From: Jannaschia maritima
GTDB taxonomy: Bacteria > Pseudomonadota > Alphaproteobacteria > Rhodobacterales > Rhodobacteraceae
Assembly: GCF_030973515.1 (NCBI RefSeq)
Contig: NZ_JARGZA010000012.1
Coordinates: 1 to 64,000 of the forward strand
Direction of reading: 5' to 3'
DNA: 64,000 nucleotides
Within the stretch, counting starts at the first letter, position 1. Every line of letters starts with the position of its first letter. Positions 8,209 through 17,205 of this stretch are shown in pieces. The notes under the pieces are model-generated. The model was not told the DNA's origin. It saw nothing but the letters and a program-made list of their open reading frames with translations, and did not search any database. Position numbers and translations under genes: made by a program.

Positions 8209-9205
8209 GATGCTTGATCTTTGGGACGAGCGCCGCGCAGCACGGGCTGACCCAGCGAAGCGGCCGATGGAACCGATCATTGACGCGAGCTTGCCGTTCC
8301 CCAACGTGAAGCCGGCCACGAGCCTCAATGCGTTCTGCGCAATGGCTGAAGACGCAGCGAACGAACCATCCTTCTTTACGCCGGCCCGGGTGAACGAAGC
8401 AGACGTGCGATGGAAGGACGATCGGATTAGCTTTCCATCCCCGCTGATCTCAGATCTGGAAGCCAACAACACGGTTCATGCGTCCGTCGAGGCTGGCAAG
8501 GATGGGGGACATGCGTTGGTCGTGTTCCACCACTGGAATGCACAAGAGCGCTCGGACCGCCTCGCTCGATACTTTGCGGCGAAGGGCGTTACGGTCGTCC
8601 AGATGGCGCTGCCCTACCACATGGAGCGACGGCGGCCCGGAACTGAGAACGTCGATGACATCCTGAGCGCCGACCTCGGACGCACGTTACGATCCATGCG
8701 GCAAGCGGTCCTTGATGGCCGCGCGTTGATCGGCATCCTCAAAGACGGTGGGTTCGATCAGATCTCCGTTCTCGGAATGAGCGTCGGATCATGGGTTGCA
8801 GGTCTTGTGGCGGCGCATGACGAACGGGTCCATTGCGCGGGCCTCTTTCTGTCTGCGGGAAGCCTCGCGGACGTGGCGTGGACCGGGCGCGCAACGCGGC
8901 ATATTCACACAAGCTTGGACGGGGTAGTTGAGTTGGATCAGCTCCGCAGGACGTGGGCGCCCCTAGACCTTGCGCAACATACATCGAAGCTGGCGCGACC
9001 AGAACTGACGCTGCAATTTGTTCTGGGAAAGCGGGATACGGTGGTTCCACCAGATTTGTCGGAGCGGCTGCTGTCGGCTATCAGGAATGCCGGGGGCGAT
9101 CCCCGTATCCTCTGGCTCAACTGCGGGCACTACTCGCTTTCTCTTCCCCCCTACATACTCTGGGCCGGGCGCAGCATGGCGGCCGCTCTCACAGGGTCGC
9201 GCTGA
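8198..9205 (+). CDS. rcgR: RcgR-like alpha/beta hydrolase (putative quorum-lactone hydrolase)
   Basis: The 335-residue protein has an alpha/beta-hydrolase triad: nucleophile elbow GMSVGSW (Ser about 195), acid in LGKRDTVVP (about 278) and base in NCGHYSL (about 313). There is no signal peptide. A GTG start at 8198 follows GGAGGAACG and overlaps rcgA. Pairing with the membrane protein immediately before virB matches the rcgA-rcgR arrangement of rhizobial plasmids, where the hydrolase is suggested to act on a lactone signal. The substrate is not shown by the sequence. Confidence 0.6.
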   Translation: MLHKMLDLWDERRAARADPAKRPMEPIIDASLPFPNVKPATSLNAFCAMAEDAANEPSFFTPARVNEADVRWKDDRISFPSPLISDLEANNTVHASVEAGKDGGHALVVFHHWNAQERSDRLARYFAAKGVTVVQMALPYHMERRRPGTENVDDILSADLGRTLRSMRQAVLDGRALIGILKDGGFDQISVLGMSVGSWVAGLVAAHDERVHCAGLFLSAGSLADVAWTGRATRHIHTSLDGVVELDQLRRTWAPLDLAQHTSKLARPELTLQFVLGKRDTVVPPDLSERLLSAIRNAGGDPRILWLNCGHYSLSLPPYILWAGRSMAAALTGSR

Positions 9206-9208
9206 ACG

Positions 9209-9493
9209 TCATCGCTGGACCGTCGTGATGAACCGGGCGTATTCTTCAGATACCTCGCGAGCCTCGTAAAACGCGCGGGTTCGCTCCTCATCCAAGCACC
9301 GGAAGTATGCTTGAACGTCTGACAGGTAGGTCTCGAAGTCCGCCCTGATGAGAGCAGCATATCTCCGCGCATCCGTTGGATCGCTAGGAACGAACGGCCG
9401 AGTAGGAGCGAGACACGTCTCAGCTTGGGATACCGCAGGCCAGAGAATCCCAAGGATTATAAGAACGTGCAGTTTTGCCGATATGCGCGGCAT
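9209..9493 (-). CDS. small exported protein of the transfer region
   Basis: From the ATG at 9493 the product is 94 residues. A classical signal peptide (residues 1-24, ending AVSQA) precedes a mature chain starting ETCLAPTRPF with two Cys and a charged helical C-terminus (DEERTRAFYEAREVSEEYARF). A longer start at 9562 would put 23 odd residues before the signal peptide and is unlikely. It is divergent from the virB operon and tail-to-tail with rcgR. Function unknown; a periplasmic accessory of the secretion channel is plausible. Confidence 0.65.
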   Translation of the reverse strand: MPRISAKLHVLIILGILWPAVSQAETCLAPTRPFVPSDPTDARRYAALIRADFETYLSDVQAYFRCLDEERTRAFYEAREVSEEYARFITTVQR

Positions 9494-9562
9494 ACCTGTG
9501 TCTCCGTTGATAGGCTTTAGTTTCACGTTCGTCTGACCTATCGATGAGGCAGGGAGCGACAC

Positions 9563-9605
9563 GGCACAACTGCAAATTTTATAACTTGTGCCACGTCAAT
9601 ATAAT
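9563..9605 (+). promoter_or_regulatory. virB operon promoter with overlapping inverted repeat
   Basis: GGCACAA (9563-9569) and TTGTGCC (9586-9592) form a perfect 7-bp inverted repeat around a 16-bp AT-rich centre. TATAAT at 9600-9605 is a consensus -10. The right arm lies just upstream of the -10, a position suited to repression. The site is between the divergent 94-residue gene and the first virB-operon gene. Confidence 0.5.
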
Positions 9606-9669
9606 ACGTTAGGATCGAGACACCCGAGAAGGGTGCCCGGTCCTGTTCTTGGGAAGGACCACGGGCCTG

Positions 9670-10074
9670 GTGATAGACTTACAAAAAGAAGCACCGAATG
9701 TGGTTACGGAGCCCAAGTTCAGGGAACTCTTGGCACAAGGCTATCAAGCCGAAGTCCTATGTCGCAGCGACGCCTACTATAAGTCGGCCGTCTGGTACGG
9801 TGCCTGGGTCCTCCGGGTCGTCGACAGGGAAGGAACGTTCGAAAGGCTTTTGGTCAACATCCCTCGCCGGGTCACGGGCGAGCCCGAGGTTGCGATCAAG
9901 GTCTTCAAGACCATCAACGGTCTCACGACGTTCATGGCTCGAATGGGCTTCACCCACATCCATGTCCCTCTCCTCGAAGGCGGACGATCTTCGCTGGCCC
10001 TTCCTACCGAAGTCATGGAGCGCATTCGTAAAGAGATCACCCAGGCGGGAGCTGCATCGGACAACGACGGCTAG
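9670..10074 (+). CDS. first virB-operon gene, member of a three-copy uncharacterised family
   Basis: The GTG at 9670 follows GGAAGGACC and gives 134 residues; TTG 9649 is an alternative. The core NVVTEP...LLAQGY...[15 protein letters not shown]...VPL matches two other proteins of this window, at 45499-45798 and 54386-54700. These share NVV-x-EP, a Gly-Ala turn, a short beta-rich middle and the (K/R)T(I/L)(N/D)GI helix. No known domain or catalytic motif is seen. It is lower in G+C than the virB genes that follow, and its end overlaps the transglycosylase reading frame. Confidence 0.6.
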   Translation: MIDLQKEAPNVVTEPKFRELLAQGYQAEVLCRSDAYYKSAVWYGAWVLRVVDREGTFERLLVNIPRRVTGEPEVAIKVFKTINGLTTFMARMGFTHIHVPLLEGGRSSLALPTEVMERIRKEITQAGAASDNDG

Positions 10075-10753
10075 CGCGCTCGCGCTCGCGCTGACGGCCT
10101 CGGCCATCTCGGCGCAAGGAATGGTCATGGTGATGCAGAGCGACGGATCGCTCTCCGCCTCGACCCCGCAATCGACCTTCACCCGCAACTACAACGACGG
10201 CATCGGCCAGGGCTCGGCCGACACGCGGCTGGCGATCCGCAGCGGCGCGGCCGAGGAGGCCGCCGAACCCGGCGAGGGCGACTTCCGGGTCGCGTCGGTG
10301 AGCGCGCGCGCACCGCGTGCGCCGCGACCGGAGATCCTGTCGGCCATCGAAGAGACGGCCCTGCGCTACGCAACCCATCCGGGGCTTCGCCGCGCGGGCC
10401 TGTCCGTCACGGAATGGCGCCTGCTGTTCCGCTCGAACATCGAGATCGAGAGTGCCTACAACCCGCGTGCGCGCAGCACCGTGGGGGCCATCGGTCTCGG
10501 TCAGCTCATGCCAGCAACGGCGAACGACCTCGGGGTCGATCCGCACGACTGGCGACAGAACCTCGATGGGTCTGCCCGGTATCTCGCGATGATGCTCGGC
10601 GAATTCGGGGACGCTCGGCTCGCGCTCGCGGCCTACAACGCCGGTCCCGGCGCGGTCGAGCAACACGGGGGCATCCCACCCTATCGGGAAACCCAGAACC
10701 ACGTCCGCCGCGTCCTGGCGGTCTTCAACAGGCTCGAAGGAGAGAATTCGTGA
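9962..10753 (+). CDS. virB1: VirB1-type lytic transglycosylase
   Basis: The C-terminal 150 residues are a lytic transglycosylase domain: IEIESAYNP with the catalytic Glu, [17 protein letters not shown] and [10 protein letters not shown]. It would open peptidoglycan for the type IV channel. A signal-peptide-like stretch ([14 protein letters not shown]) begins near 10070 but has no standard start codon directly before it. The only upstream in-frame ATG, at 9962, gives an unusually long N-region and overlaps the preceding gene in another frame. The start is therefore uncertain and may mark a recombination junction. Confidence 0.75.
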   Translation: MSLSSKADDLRWPFLPKSWSAFVKRSPRRELHRTTTASALALALTASAISAQGMVMVMQSDGSLSASTPQSTFTRNYNDGIGQGSADTRLAIRSGAAEEAAEPGEGDFRVASVSARAPRAPRPEILSAIEETALRYATHPGLRRAGLSVTEWRLLFRSNIEIESAYNPRARSTVGAIGLGQLMPATANDLGVDPHDWRQNLDGSARYLAMMLGEFGDARLALAAYNAGPGAVEQHGGIPPYRETQNHVRRVLAVFNRLEGENS

Positions 10754-11040
10754 AACCCAACATCAACATGCTGGTTGCGCTGACCGCGATGCTCGTCGTC
10801 GTCGCCTTCCCGGCTATGGCGCAAAGTGTCGACTTGTCGCCGATCCAGAACCTTCTGCAAGGGATCGTGGACGCCATCACCGGCCCGCTGGGCATCGTGA
10901 TCGGCACCCTCGCCCTGATCGGTATCTTCCTCGGCTGGCTCTTCGGCTTCCTCGATTTCCGTCAGGCCATGTGGGTGCTTGTCGGGATCGCCGGCATCGC
11001 CGCCGCGCCGACCATCGTGGCCGCCATCTGGACCACCTGA
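10750..11040 (+). CDS. virB2: VirB2-like major pilin
   Basis: A GTG start at 10750 overlaps the transglycosylase stop (GTGA) and gives 96 residues. A signal peptide ends at AMAQ, followed by two hydrophobic helices around a short basic loop ([20 protein letters not shown] and [20 protein letters not shown]). This is the TrbC/VirB2 pilin layout. Processed subunits would assemble the conjugative pilus. Confidence 0.85.
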   Translation: MKPNINMLVALTAMLVVVAFPAMAQSVDLSPIQNLLQGIVDAITGPLGIVIGTLALIGIFLGWLFGFLDFRQAMWVLVGIAGIAAAPTIVAAIWTT

Positions 11041-11053
11041 CGGAGCGAAGATC

Positions 11054-11332
11054 ATGGCAGAACAATCCCGGCTGTTCCTCGGCCTCGTGCAACCTCCCAA
11101 GCTGGTGGGCCTGCCCATCATGTATGCGATGGTCTGGTTGTTCGGGACTGTCCTGATCTTCCTGTGGATCCAGCACTGGATCCTCATCCCAATCGGCATC
11201 ACAGCCTACGGCGCGCTCTGGAAGCTGGCCGATTGGGATCCTCACTTCCTCGATGTCGTCGCCACGACGCTCCAGGAAACACCCCCGACCAAGAACCGCT
11301 CCATCCACGGAGGGGACAGCTATGCCCCGTGA
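11054..11332 (+). CDS. virB3: VirB3-like inner-membrane component
   Basis: The 92-residue protein starts MAEQSRLFLGLVQPPKLVGLP and has two adjacent membrane segments at about 18-55, as in VirB3. It ends inside the start of virB4, overlapping it by 11 bases, so the two are translationally coupled. VirB3 anchors VirB4 at the inner-membrane complex. Confidence 0.88.
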   Translation: MAEQSRLFLGLVQPPKLVGLPIMYAMVWLFGTVLIFLWIQHWILIPIGITAYGALWKLADWDPHFLDVVATTLQETPPTKNRSIHGGDSYAP

Positions 11333-13685
11333 TGAGGCTTTCGATCCGATGACGCTGCTTCCCGAATGGTGGAAGAAGGAGAAGCCGCTGACCCACATGC
11401 TTCCCTACGTGAACCTTGCGGACGACGTGACGGTCCGGACGCGGGGCAACGAACTCTTCCAATGCATCCGCCTGGAGGGGGTGAACAGCTCCACCACGGA
11501 TGACCAATATCTAGATCGCACCCGCGGGCTCTTCGCGTCAATCATCTCGCAAATCGGTCCAGGATTCGCCTTCTACGTCCACAAGGTCTCTAAGGCGATC
11601 GACGCGGACCTTCGCCCGATCCCCGGCGAAGACTTTGCCGCCGCCGTCGATCGACGGTGGACGGATGGCCTGCTGCGAAGCGATCTGCGCGACAAGACGC
11701 TGACGCTGACGGTAATGCACCGTCCTCCCCTGGGCTCGAAGGTGCCGTTCTCGAACAAGAAGTCGATCCAAGCTCTACGCGACCAGACCGAGAAGCGGCT
11801 GCGCCGCCTTGGCGAGGTCGTGGGCTTTCTGCTCTCCACCTTCGCCTCCATGTCGCCGCGTCTCCTGTCGGCGGAGAAGGGTGAGCTGTTGGGCTTCCTG
11901 GGGGGGCTGAACACCGGCCAGGAACTCCCTCTCTACAGGCGCAGTAAGTATGGTTATGTAAGTGACGACGTGTCGAACACGCGCGTCACGTTCAAGGGCC
12001 GCGTCTTCGAGATCGCGGACGGAGCCGTGGGCCGGCGCTTCGGCACGAGCTTCGCGATCAAGGCGTATCCGCCGAAGACGTCCTGCACAATGTTCGATGA
12101 GCTGAACCTGCCCGTCGATATGGTGGTCACGCACAGCTTCACGCCGATCAACTCAAACCTGATGGCGAGCCGGATCAAGCGCGAGCAACGCCTGCGCCGT
12201 GCCTCGGACGACGGCGCGCGCTCGCTGGCGGCCGAACTCGAAGACGCGCTGGACGATCTGGAATCCAAGCGCCTGTCGTTCGGCGAACACCACATGAGCG
12301 TGACGATCTTCGCCGACACGCTCGAACGGCTGGAAAGCATCGCGGGCGAGGTCCGCAACACGGCCGCGACGGAGGGCGTGAACCTCGTCTCGGAGGCGTT
12401 CGCCGCCAAGACGCACTACTTCGCGCAGCATCCCGGCAACGGGTCGAAGCGGAGCCGCAAGGCCGCCGTGACGAACCACAACTTCGCCGACATGGCGGCC
12501 TTCCATCGCTCGCAGCTCGGGAAGCGCGGCCCTGAAGTGCCCTGGGGCACCGAAATCACGATGTTCCCGACGCCCGAGATGTCGGCCTACTGGTTCAACT
12601 ATCACGAACAGGGCTCGCCCAATAAGGAACCGACCAGCGGCCACACCCTGATCCTCGGGCGACCGGGTTCGGGCAAGTCCACCATCTCGGCCTTCCTGAT
12701 GACGCAGGCCCGCCGCGCGGGCGCGCGCGTCTTCGTCTTCGACTACCGGCTGGCACTGGAAATGGCGGTCCGGGCCAACGGGGGCCGCTACGCCGCCATC
12801 GAGGCCGGGTCCGCGACCGGGCTGAACCCGCTTCAGACCGAGACGGACGAACGCGGGCAGGCATGGCTCTCCGACTGGCTCGCGGCGCTGATCCACCGTG
12901 CGGACAAGCCGCTCACCCCGGCGCAGACGAACATCATCCAAGAGGTGATCCGGCAGAACGCGATGGCCTCGGCCGACCTGCGGAATTGGTCGGACCTCGC
13001 CTCTCTTTTCGTCTCGGCCGACGACGAAGGCGACCTGCACGGACGTCTGCGCGAGTGGACCGCGGACGGGCGCTACGGGTGGATCTTTGGCCAGAACACG
13101 CAGGACACCTTCTCGCTCGACGGCGACGTGGTGGGCTTCGACCTGACGGGCATTCTCGACAGCGATAGCGAGAAGGAGCGGATGGCCGTCCTCAGCTACA
13201 TCTTCCGCCGCGTCGAGCGCGTGATCGAGGACCGCAAGCCCACGATCATCATCATCGACGAGGCGTGGAAGGCGCTGGACAACCCCTACTTCGCGGAACG
13301 GCTCTCGAACTGGCTGGTCACGGCCCGGAAGCAGAACGCCGTGGTCGTGATGATGACGCAATATGCGTCCCAGCTCGAACAGACCCGCACCGGCAAGACG
13401 ATCATCGAAGCGGTGCCCACGCAAATCCTGCTCCCCAACATCCGGGCGAACGCATCCGACTACGCGATGCTGAACCTGCACGGGAAGGAACTGGATGTGC
13501 TGCTCAACACCGGCAGCAACTCGCGCCTCGCGCTGGTGCGGGACGACCAGGGCTCCGTCGTCGTCAACACGGACCTCAGCCCCCTCGGGCCGCTCCTGAC
13601 CGTCCTCGGCGGGATGGAGAAGGGCGAGGAACTGGTGGGGTCCGACTACCGAGAACGCAGCGACTTTTGGAGGGTCCAAGGATGA
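11322..13685 (+). CDS. virB4: VirB4 ATPase of the type IV secretion system
   Basis: The ATG at 11322 is chosen over longer in-frame forms because it overlaps the virB3 end and yields a normal 787-residue VirB4. The N-terminal half is the CagE/VirB4 domain. The C-terminal half is an ATPase with Walker A GRPGSGKST (about 445) and Walker B TIIIIDEAWK (about 640). It energises pilus assembly and substrate transfer at the inner membrane. Its stop overlaps the next gene by 4 bases. Confidence 0.95.
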   Translation: MPRDEAFDPMTLLPEWWKKEKPLTHMLPYVNLADDVTVRTRGNELFQCIRLEGVNSSTTDDQYLDRTRGLFASIISQIGPGFAFYVHKVSKAIDADLRPIPGEDFAAAVDRRWTDGLLRSDLRDKTLTLTVMHRPPLGSKVPFSNKKSIQALRDQTEKRLRRLGEVVGFLLSTFASMSPRLLSAEKGELLGFLGGLNTGQELPLYRRSKYGYVSDDVSNTRVTFKGRVFEIADGAVGRRFGTSFAIKAYPPKTSCTMFDELNLPVDMVVTHSFTPINSNLMASRIKREQRLRRASDDGARSLAAELEDALDDLESKRLSFGEHHMSVTIFADTLERLESIAGEVRNTAATEGVNLVSEAFAAKTHYFAQHPGNGSKRSRKAAVTNHNFADMAAFHRSQLGKRGPEVPWGTEITMFPTPEMSAYWFNYHEQGSPNKEPTSGHTLILGRPGSGKSTISAFLMTQARRAGARVFVFDYRLALEMAVRANGGRYAAIEAGSATGLNPLQTETDERGQAWLSDWLAALIHRADKPLTPAQTNIIQEVIRQNAMASADLRNWSDLASLFVSADDEGDLHGRLREWTADGRYGWIFGQNTQDTFSLDGDVVGFDLTGILDSDSEKERMAVLSYIFRRVERVIEDRKPTIIIIDEAWKALDNPYFAERLSNWLVTARKQNAVVVMMTQYASQLEQTRTGKTIIEAVPTQILLPNIRANASDYAMLNLHGKELDVLLNTGSNSRLALVRDDQGSVVVNTDLSPLGPLLTVLGGMEKGEELVGSDYRERSDFWRVQG

Positions 13686-13834
13686 AGACCGTAGCTCTGC
13701 TCACCGTGATCGCGGCCACCCTAGCGGGATGCGCGTCCTATCAGCCCGCGCAGGCGAACTGCTTCAACTTCATCGCTCCGAAAGACGGCCAGGGCTGCGA
13801 CTTCACGCCGCTCGGGGGGCCTGCCGATGGCTAG
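13682..13834 (+). CDS. short lipoprotein in the virB operon (VirB7-like position)
   Basis: This 50-residue protein has a signal peptide with lipobox LAGC (Cys about 17) and a mature chain of about 34 residues containing two more Cys. It overlaps virB4 (ATGA) and the next gene by 8 bases, so it is firmly part of the operon although very short. A tiny lipoprotein in a VirB operon suggests the VirB7 role, stabilising VirB9 in the outer-membrane ring. The sequence is too short to prove homology. Confidence 0.7.
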   Translation: MKTVALLTVIAATLAGCASYQPAQANCFNFIAPKDGQGCDFTPLGGPADG

Positions 13835-14972
13835 GCTCCCGACCCTCACGGCGATGGTCCTCGTGGCCGGGCTCCCCGCGTTCGCGCAGGGCGTGCCGAC
13901 CGTCGATAACGGCCTCTCCCTGCGGAACGAACTGGCCCTCGAACAGCGGCGTGTGGACGAAGGGCTGCAAGAGGGCCGCATCGGCGTGCAGTCCGAGATT
14001 GATGAGATCGAGCGCGACCAGCTCGCGGTCCTCGACCGCATCCTGGCGGCGCAGACCTCCTTCGGCGGGGGCAACATCCCTGCGACGGTGAGCGCACTCG
14101 AAGATGGCGACGGGGAACCCGGTGCCGCCGCCGACGCGCTCTACAACCCGGTCGATACGAACCCGGCCGGGACGCAGATGTTCGGCGATGCGGCGCTGAA
14201 CATCGAACAGCTCATCATCCAAGTCGCCCAGGACACGCACGGCTACGCGGGGGTCTCCGAGGCGGGCCTGTCCGTCGTCCAGTGGCGGTACCTCTTGCAG
14301 GCGCTCATCTGGCAGGAGTCCCGCTTCACCATCGGCGCGCGCTCGCCCGTCGGGGCCTTCGGCCTGACGCAGATCATGCCCGGCACGGCCGGCGATCTCG
14401 GCATCTACCCCGCCTATTACGACAGCCCCTATCTCCAAGTGGAGGGCGGGGCGCGATACCTCGCGCAGATGCTCGCGATGTTCGACGGGAACATCATCTA
14501 CGCGCTCGGGGCCTACAATGCCGGGCCGGGCCGGATCATCGAGTATTCGGGCGTGCCGCCGTTCCAAGAGACGCAGCACTACGTCCAAGTCATCCCGCAG
14601 AAATACAACGAATACCTCGCGCGGGTCGGCGGGATCGACGCGCTCGGGACCATCGACCCGGCATTGCTGGCGAACTCGAACCTCTCGATGACCGGGGCCG
14701 GGGCCATTTTCTACGGCAACAGCTCGATGATGTCGGTGCAGATGGCGGCCCAGCGGGTCCGCAACATCGTGACCCGGATCGGCCAGACGACGACCGTGCA
14801 GGAGTCGATGGCGCTCAACACCTACGCGCGGGCCGAACTGGTCCGTCTGATGGCGGCGCGCACGCGCCTTCTCGCTTCGCGGACTAAGCCCTTGAGCGCC
14901 GAACAAGTCGCGCTCGCGGCGGCGCAGCTCGCGGAACAGCAATTCATGGACTTCACGCTGGAGGACTTTTGA
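13827..14972 (+). CDS. VirB5-like protein with an inserted lytic transglycosylase domain
   Basis: The 381-residue exported protein begins like the next gene's product after its signal peptide (AQGVPTVDN against AQGVPTVDT). It also ends like it (ES-x-ALNT-x-AELV ... AEQQFMDFTL against DSVDLNTRVTAEL ... AEEQRFMDFTL). Between them (about 140-260) is a complete transglycosylase domain with IWQESRF (catalytic Glu), GAFGLTQIMPGTAGDLG and GAYNAGPGRI. It therefore looks like a VirB5 paralogue carrying a peptidoglycan-cleaving module. A stand-alone VirB1-like enzyme is also encoded in the operon. Confidence 0.8.
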   Translation: MARLPTLTAMVLVAGLPAFAQGVPTVDNGLSLRNELALEQRRVDEGLQEGRIGVQSEIDEIERDQLAVLDRILAAQTSFGGGNIPATVSALEDGDGEPGAAADALYNPVDTNPAGTQMFGDAALNIEQLIIQVAQDTHGYAGVSEAGLSVVQWRYLLQALIWQESRFTIGARSPVGAFGLTQIMPGTAGDLGIYPAYYDSPYLQVEGGARYLAQMLAMFDGNIIYALGAYNAGPGRIIEYSGVPPFQETQHYVQVIPQKYNEYLARVGGIDALGTIDPALLANSNLSMTGAGAIFYGNSSMMSVQMAAQRVRNIVTRIGQTTTVQESMALNTYARAELVRLMAARTRLLASRTKPLSAEQVALAAAQLAEQQFMDFTLEDF

Positions 14973-15790
14973 TGACGAACCTGACCACCATCCCTGCCGT
15001 CCTTCGCACGACGGCCGCCGCCGCCCTTCTGGGAATGACCGCGCTCGCCGGCCCCGCCGCCGCGCAGGGCGTGCCCACGGTCGATACGCGGAACATCTTC
15101 CAAGAGATCGAGCAGCTTCGGGCGATGGCTCGCGACGAGATCCTTCAGAACGAACAGATCACGCAGCTTCTCGCGCAGCTCGACACGCTGCGCGAGCAAT
15201 ACGCCCAGCTTCAGGAAACCTATGCCGCCCTGACCGGGCTGATGGAGCTTCCCGAGGTGATCCGCACCGAAATGGAGGACGAGCTGAACGGCATCCTCGA
15301 TCAGGAATTTGGGGACATCCTCGGGGCCGTAGACGCGATCAAGCGCGGCGACTGGTCCCGCCTCGCGGGCTCCGGCTCAGGCGAGATCAGGACGCAGATG
15401 GAGCGCGTCCTGGCGGAAGCGGGCTTCGATGAGGACACCCTGTCGGAAATGGCGTCGAGCGGCACGCCGGGCGCGGAGCGCACGGCGCAGGCCGCGACGA
15501 CGGGGGCCGTCACCTCGGCCGCCGCGCAGAACAGCTACTCCGATGCCGGGCAGTCGCTCCAACGGGTGGACCGCCTCGTCGGCATGATCGGGGACATGGA
15601 GAAGCTGAAGGACAGCGTGGACCTCAACACCCGCGTCACGGCCGAACTGGCGATCGCGATGGTGGCGATGTGGCAGTTGGAGGCCGTGCAGACGGTGGGC
15701 GCCGGGCAGATGGGCGTGATCGACGCCGCGACGATCGCCGAGGAACAGCGGTTCATGGACTTCACCCTGCCGACCCTCTCGGCGGACTGA
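14972..15790 (+). CDS. virB5: VirB5-like minor pilin/adhesin component
   Basis: From ATG 14972 (its A is also the last base of the previous stop; TTG 14969 is an alternative) the product is 272 residues. A signal peptide ends at AAAQ. Long amphipathic helices follow (QEIEQLRAMARDEILQNEQI and a C-terminal SVDLNTRVTAELAIAMVAMWQLE). This is the coiled VirB5/TrbJ type that sits at the pilus tip. Its N- and C-termini are shared with the preceding chimera. Confidence 0.8.
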   Translation: MTNLTTIPAVLRTTAAAALLGMTALAGPAAAQGVPTVDTRNIFQEIEQLRAMARDEILQNEQITQLLAQLDTLREQYAQLQETYAALTGLMELPEVIRTEMEDELNGILDQEFGDILGAVDAIKRGDWSRLAGSGSGEIRTQMERVLAEAGFDEDTLSEMASSGTPGAERTAQAATTGAVTSAAAQNSYSDAGQSLQRVDRLVGMIGDMEKLKDSVDLNTRVTAELAIAMVAMWQLEAVQTVGAGQMGVIDAATIAEEQRFMDFTLPTLSAD

Positions 15791-15814
15791 TCCAGAAAGA
15801 CAGGGGACGGTATC

Positions 15815-16465
15815 GTGAAGCACGAACAGGAAATCGTTGAAGAGGAGCTGATCTACGGCGCGCGCCGCCGTGAACGGCTCTGGCAGAAGCTCGGCCTCGC
15901 CGGACTTCTCTTCGGCGTCGTGGGATGCCTGTCGGCCGCTGCCGTCTCCATCCTCGACGTCGATCCGCCCCCGGTCGTCGTGCCCTACGATCCGGACACG
16001 GGCATGGCGTTGCCGAACGCATCCGTGGGGGCCAGCTCCATCACGGCGAACGAAGCGGTCATCGAGTCGATGGTCTTCCGCTACGTGGTGGATCGCGAGA
16101 CCTACAACCAGCTCGACAACGACGTGAGGGTGTTCAGCATCCTCGAACGCTCGGACGGCGCGGCCGAGGAGTCGATGCGCCGGACCTGGGACAGCGCGAA
16201 CCCGCAATATCCGCCGACGCTCTATGGCGCGCAGGGACGCCTCGACGTCGAAGTGCTGTCTATCCAGCGGATCAGCGCGAACCGCGCGCAGGCTCGCATC
16301 CGCAAGCGCCTGACCTCCCCCCAAGGGGTTCAGAACGGCCTCTTCACCGCGACGATGCTCTTCGAGTTCCGTCCCGAGGAGCGCCGCCGGATTGATGAGG
16401 TCTGGACCAACCCGTTCGGCTTCACCGTCACCGAATATTCCATCCGCTCGGATCGTAGGGAGTAA
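15815..16465 (+). CDS. virB8: VirB8-like inner-membrane scaffold
   Basis: A GTG start at 15815 after AGGGGACGG gives 216 residues. There is a short cytoplasmic N-terminus with ARRRERLW, one membrane helix (about 28-48) and a periplasmic NTF2-like domain including YVVDRETYN and NPFGFTVTEYSI. This is the VirB8 layout. VirB8 bridges the inner-membrane complex to the VirB9/VirB10 core. Confidence 0.92.
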   Translation: MKHEQEIVEEELIYGARRRERLWQKLGLAGLLFGVVGCLSAAAVSILDVDPPPVVVPYDPDTGMALPNASVGASSITANEAVIESMVFRYVVDRETYNQLDNDVRVFSILERSDGAAEESMRRTWDSANPQYPPTLYGAQGRLDVEVLSIQRISANRAQARIRKRLTSPQGVQNGLFTATMLFEFRPEERRRIDEVWTNPFGFTVTEYSIRSDRRE

Positions 16466-16470
16466 CCAGG

Positions 16471-17205
16471 ATGAGGGCACTCGCCACCACAATCGCCGTC
16501 GTCCTGGGGCTCGGCACCCTGCCCGCCCTCGCGGAATACGTCCCGCGCGCCGGGGCGAACGACCAGCGCGTCCGCGTCGCCACCTATCAGGAGGGCCAGG
16601 TCTATCGCCTGCGGGTGAGCCTGACGCATGTGACCTCCATCGAATTCGGCCAGGGCGAAACCATCCGCTCGATCATCGCGGGCGACACCGAAGGCTTCCA
16701 GCTCGACGGCGTGCCCGGCGGGCGGGCCTTCGCGGTCAAGCCGAACGCGCGGGGCGTAGCGACCAACATCACGGTCTATACCAACCGGCGAAGCTACTAC
16801 TTCCACGTCACGGAATCAGCATCGCCGACCTTCTACGTGGTCCAGTTTCGGTATCCGCAGGAACAGGCCGCGCGGCGCGTGGCGGCGGTCGCGCGGCAGG
16901 CCCCGAACTACAACTATTCCGCCTCGGCCAATACCGACTTCACGCCGCTGTCGGTCTGGGACGACGGGACGTTCACCTACTTCCGGTTCGGCCCGAACGC
17001 GCCCGTCCCGGCCATCTTCCGCTACCGCAACGGCCGGGAGCGGACGGTAAACAGCCAGCAGGCCGGCGACGGCGTGCTTCGGGTCTCCGGGGTCAACGAG
17101 CAATGGGTGCTGCGCCTTGGCGATGAGGTCGTCTGCATCGTCATGGATGGCAGAGGCATCTCCGCGCAGGACTTCGCCGCCGCCACCGGGGGGATCTCCA
17201 AATGA
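16471..17205 (+). CDS. virB9: VirB9/TrbG/CagX-like core-complex protein
   Basis: The 244-residue protein has a signal peptide (residues 1-18) and the VirB9 pattern: an N-terminal domain around FGQGETIRSI and NVRGVATNITVYTNRRSYYF-like strands at about 90-115. A beta-rich C-terminal domain contains WDDGTFTYFRFG and the NEQWVLRLGDEVVCI ending. It forms the outer-membrane ring with VirB10. It overlaps virB10 by 4 bases. Confidence 0.92.
   Translation: MRALATTIAVVLGLGTLPALAEYVPRAGANDQRVRVATYQEGQVYRLRVSLTHVTSIEFGQGETIRSIIAGDTEGFQLDGVPGGRAFAVKPNARGVATNITVYTNRRSYYFHVTESASPTFYVVQFRYPQEQAARRVAAVARQAPNYNYSASANTDFTPLSVWDDGTFTYFRFGPNAPVPAIFRYRNGRERTVNSQQAGDGVLRVSGVNEQWVLRLGDEVVCIVMDGRGISAQDFAAATGGISK

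Noticed and set aside
12153-13679. Long reverse-strand open frame opposite virB4
   Set aside because: Composition is His/Arg/Val-rich as expected from the complement of a GC-rich gene; virB4 on the + strand is unequivocal.
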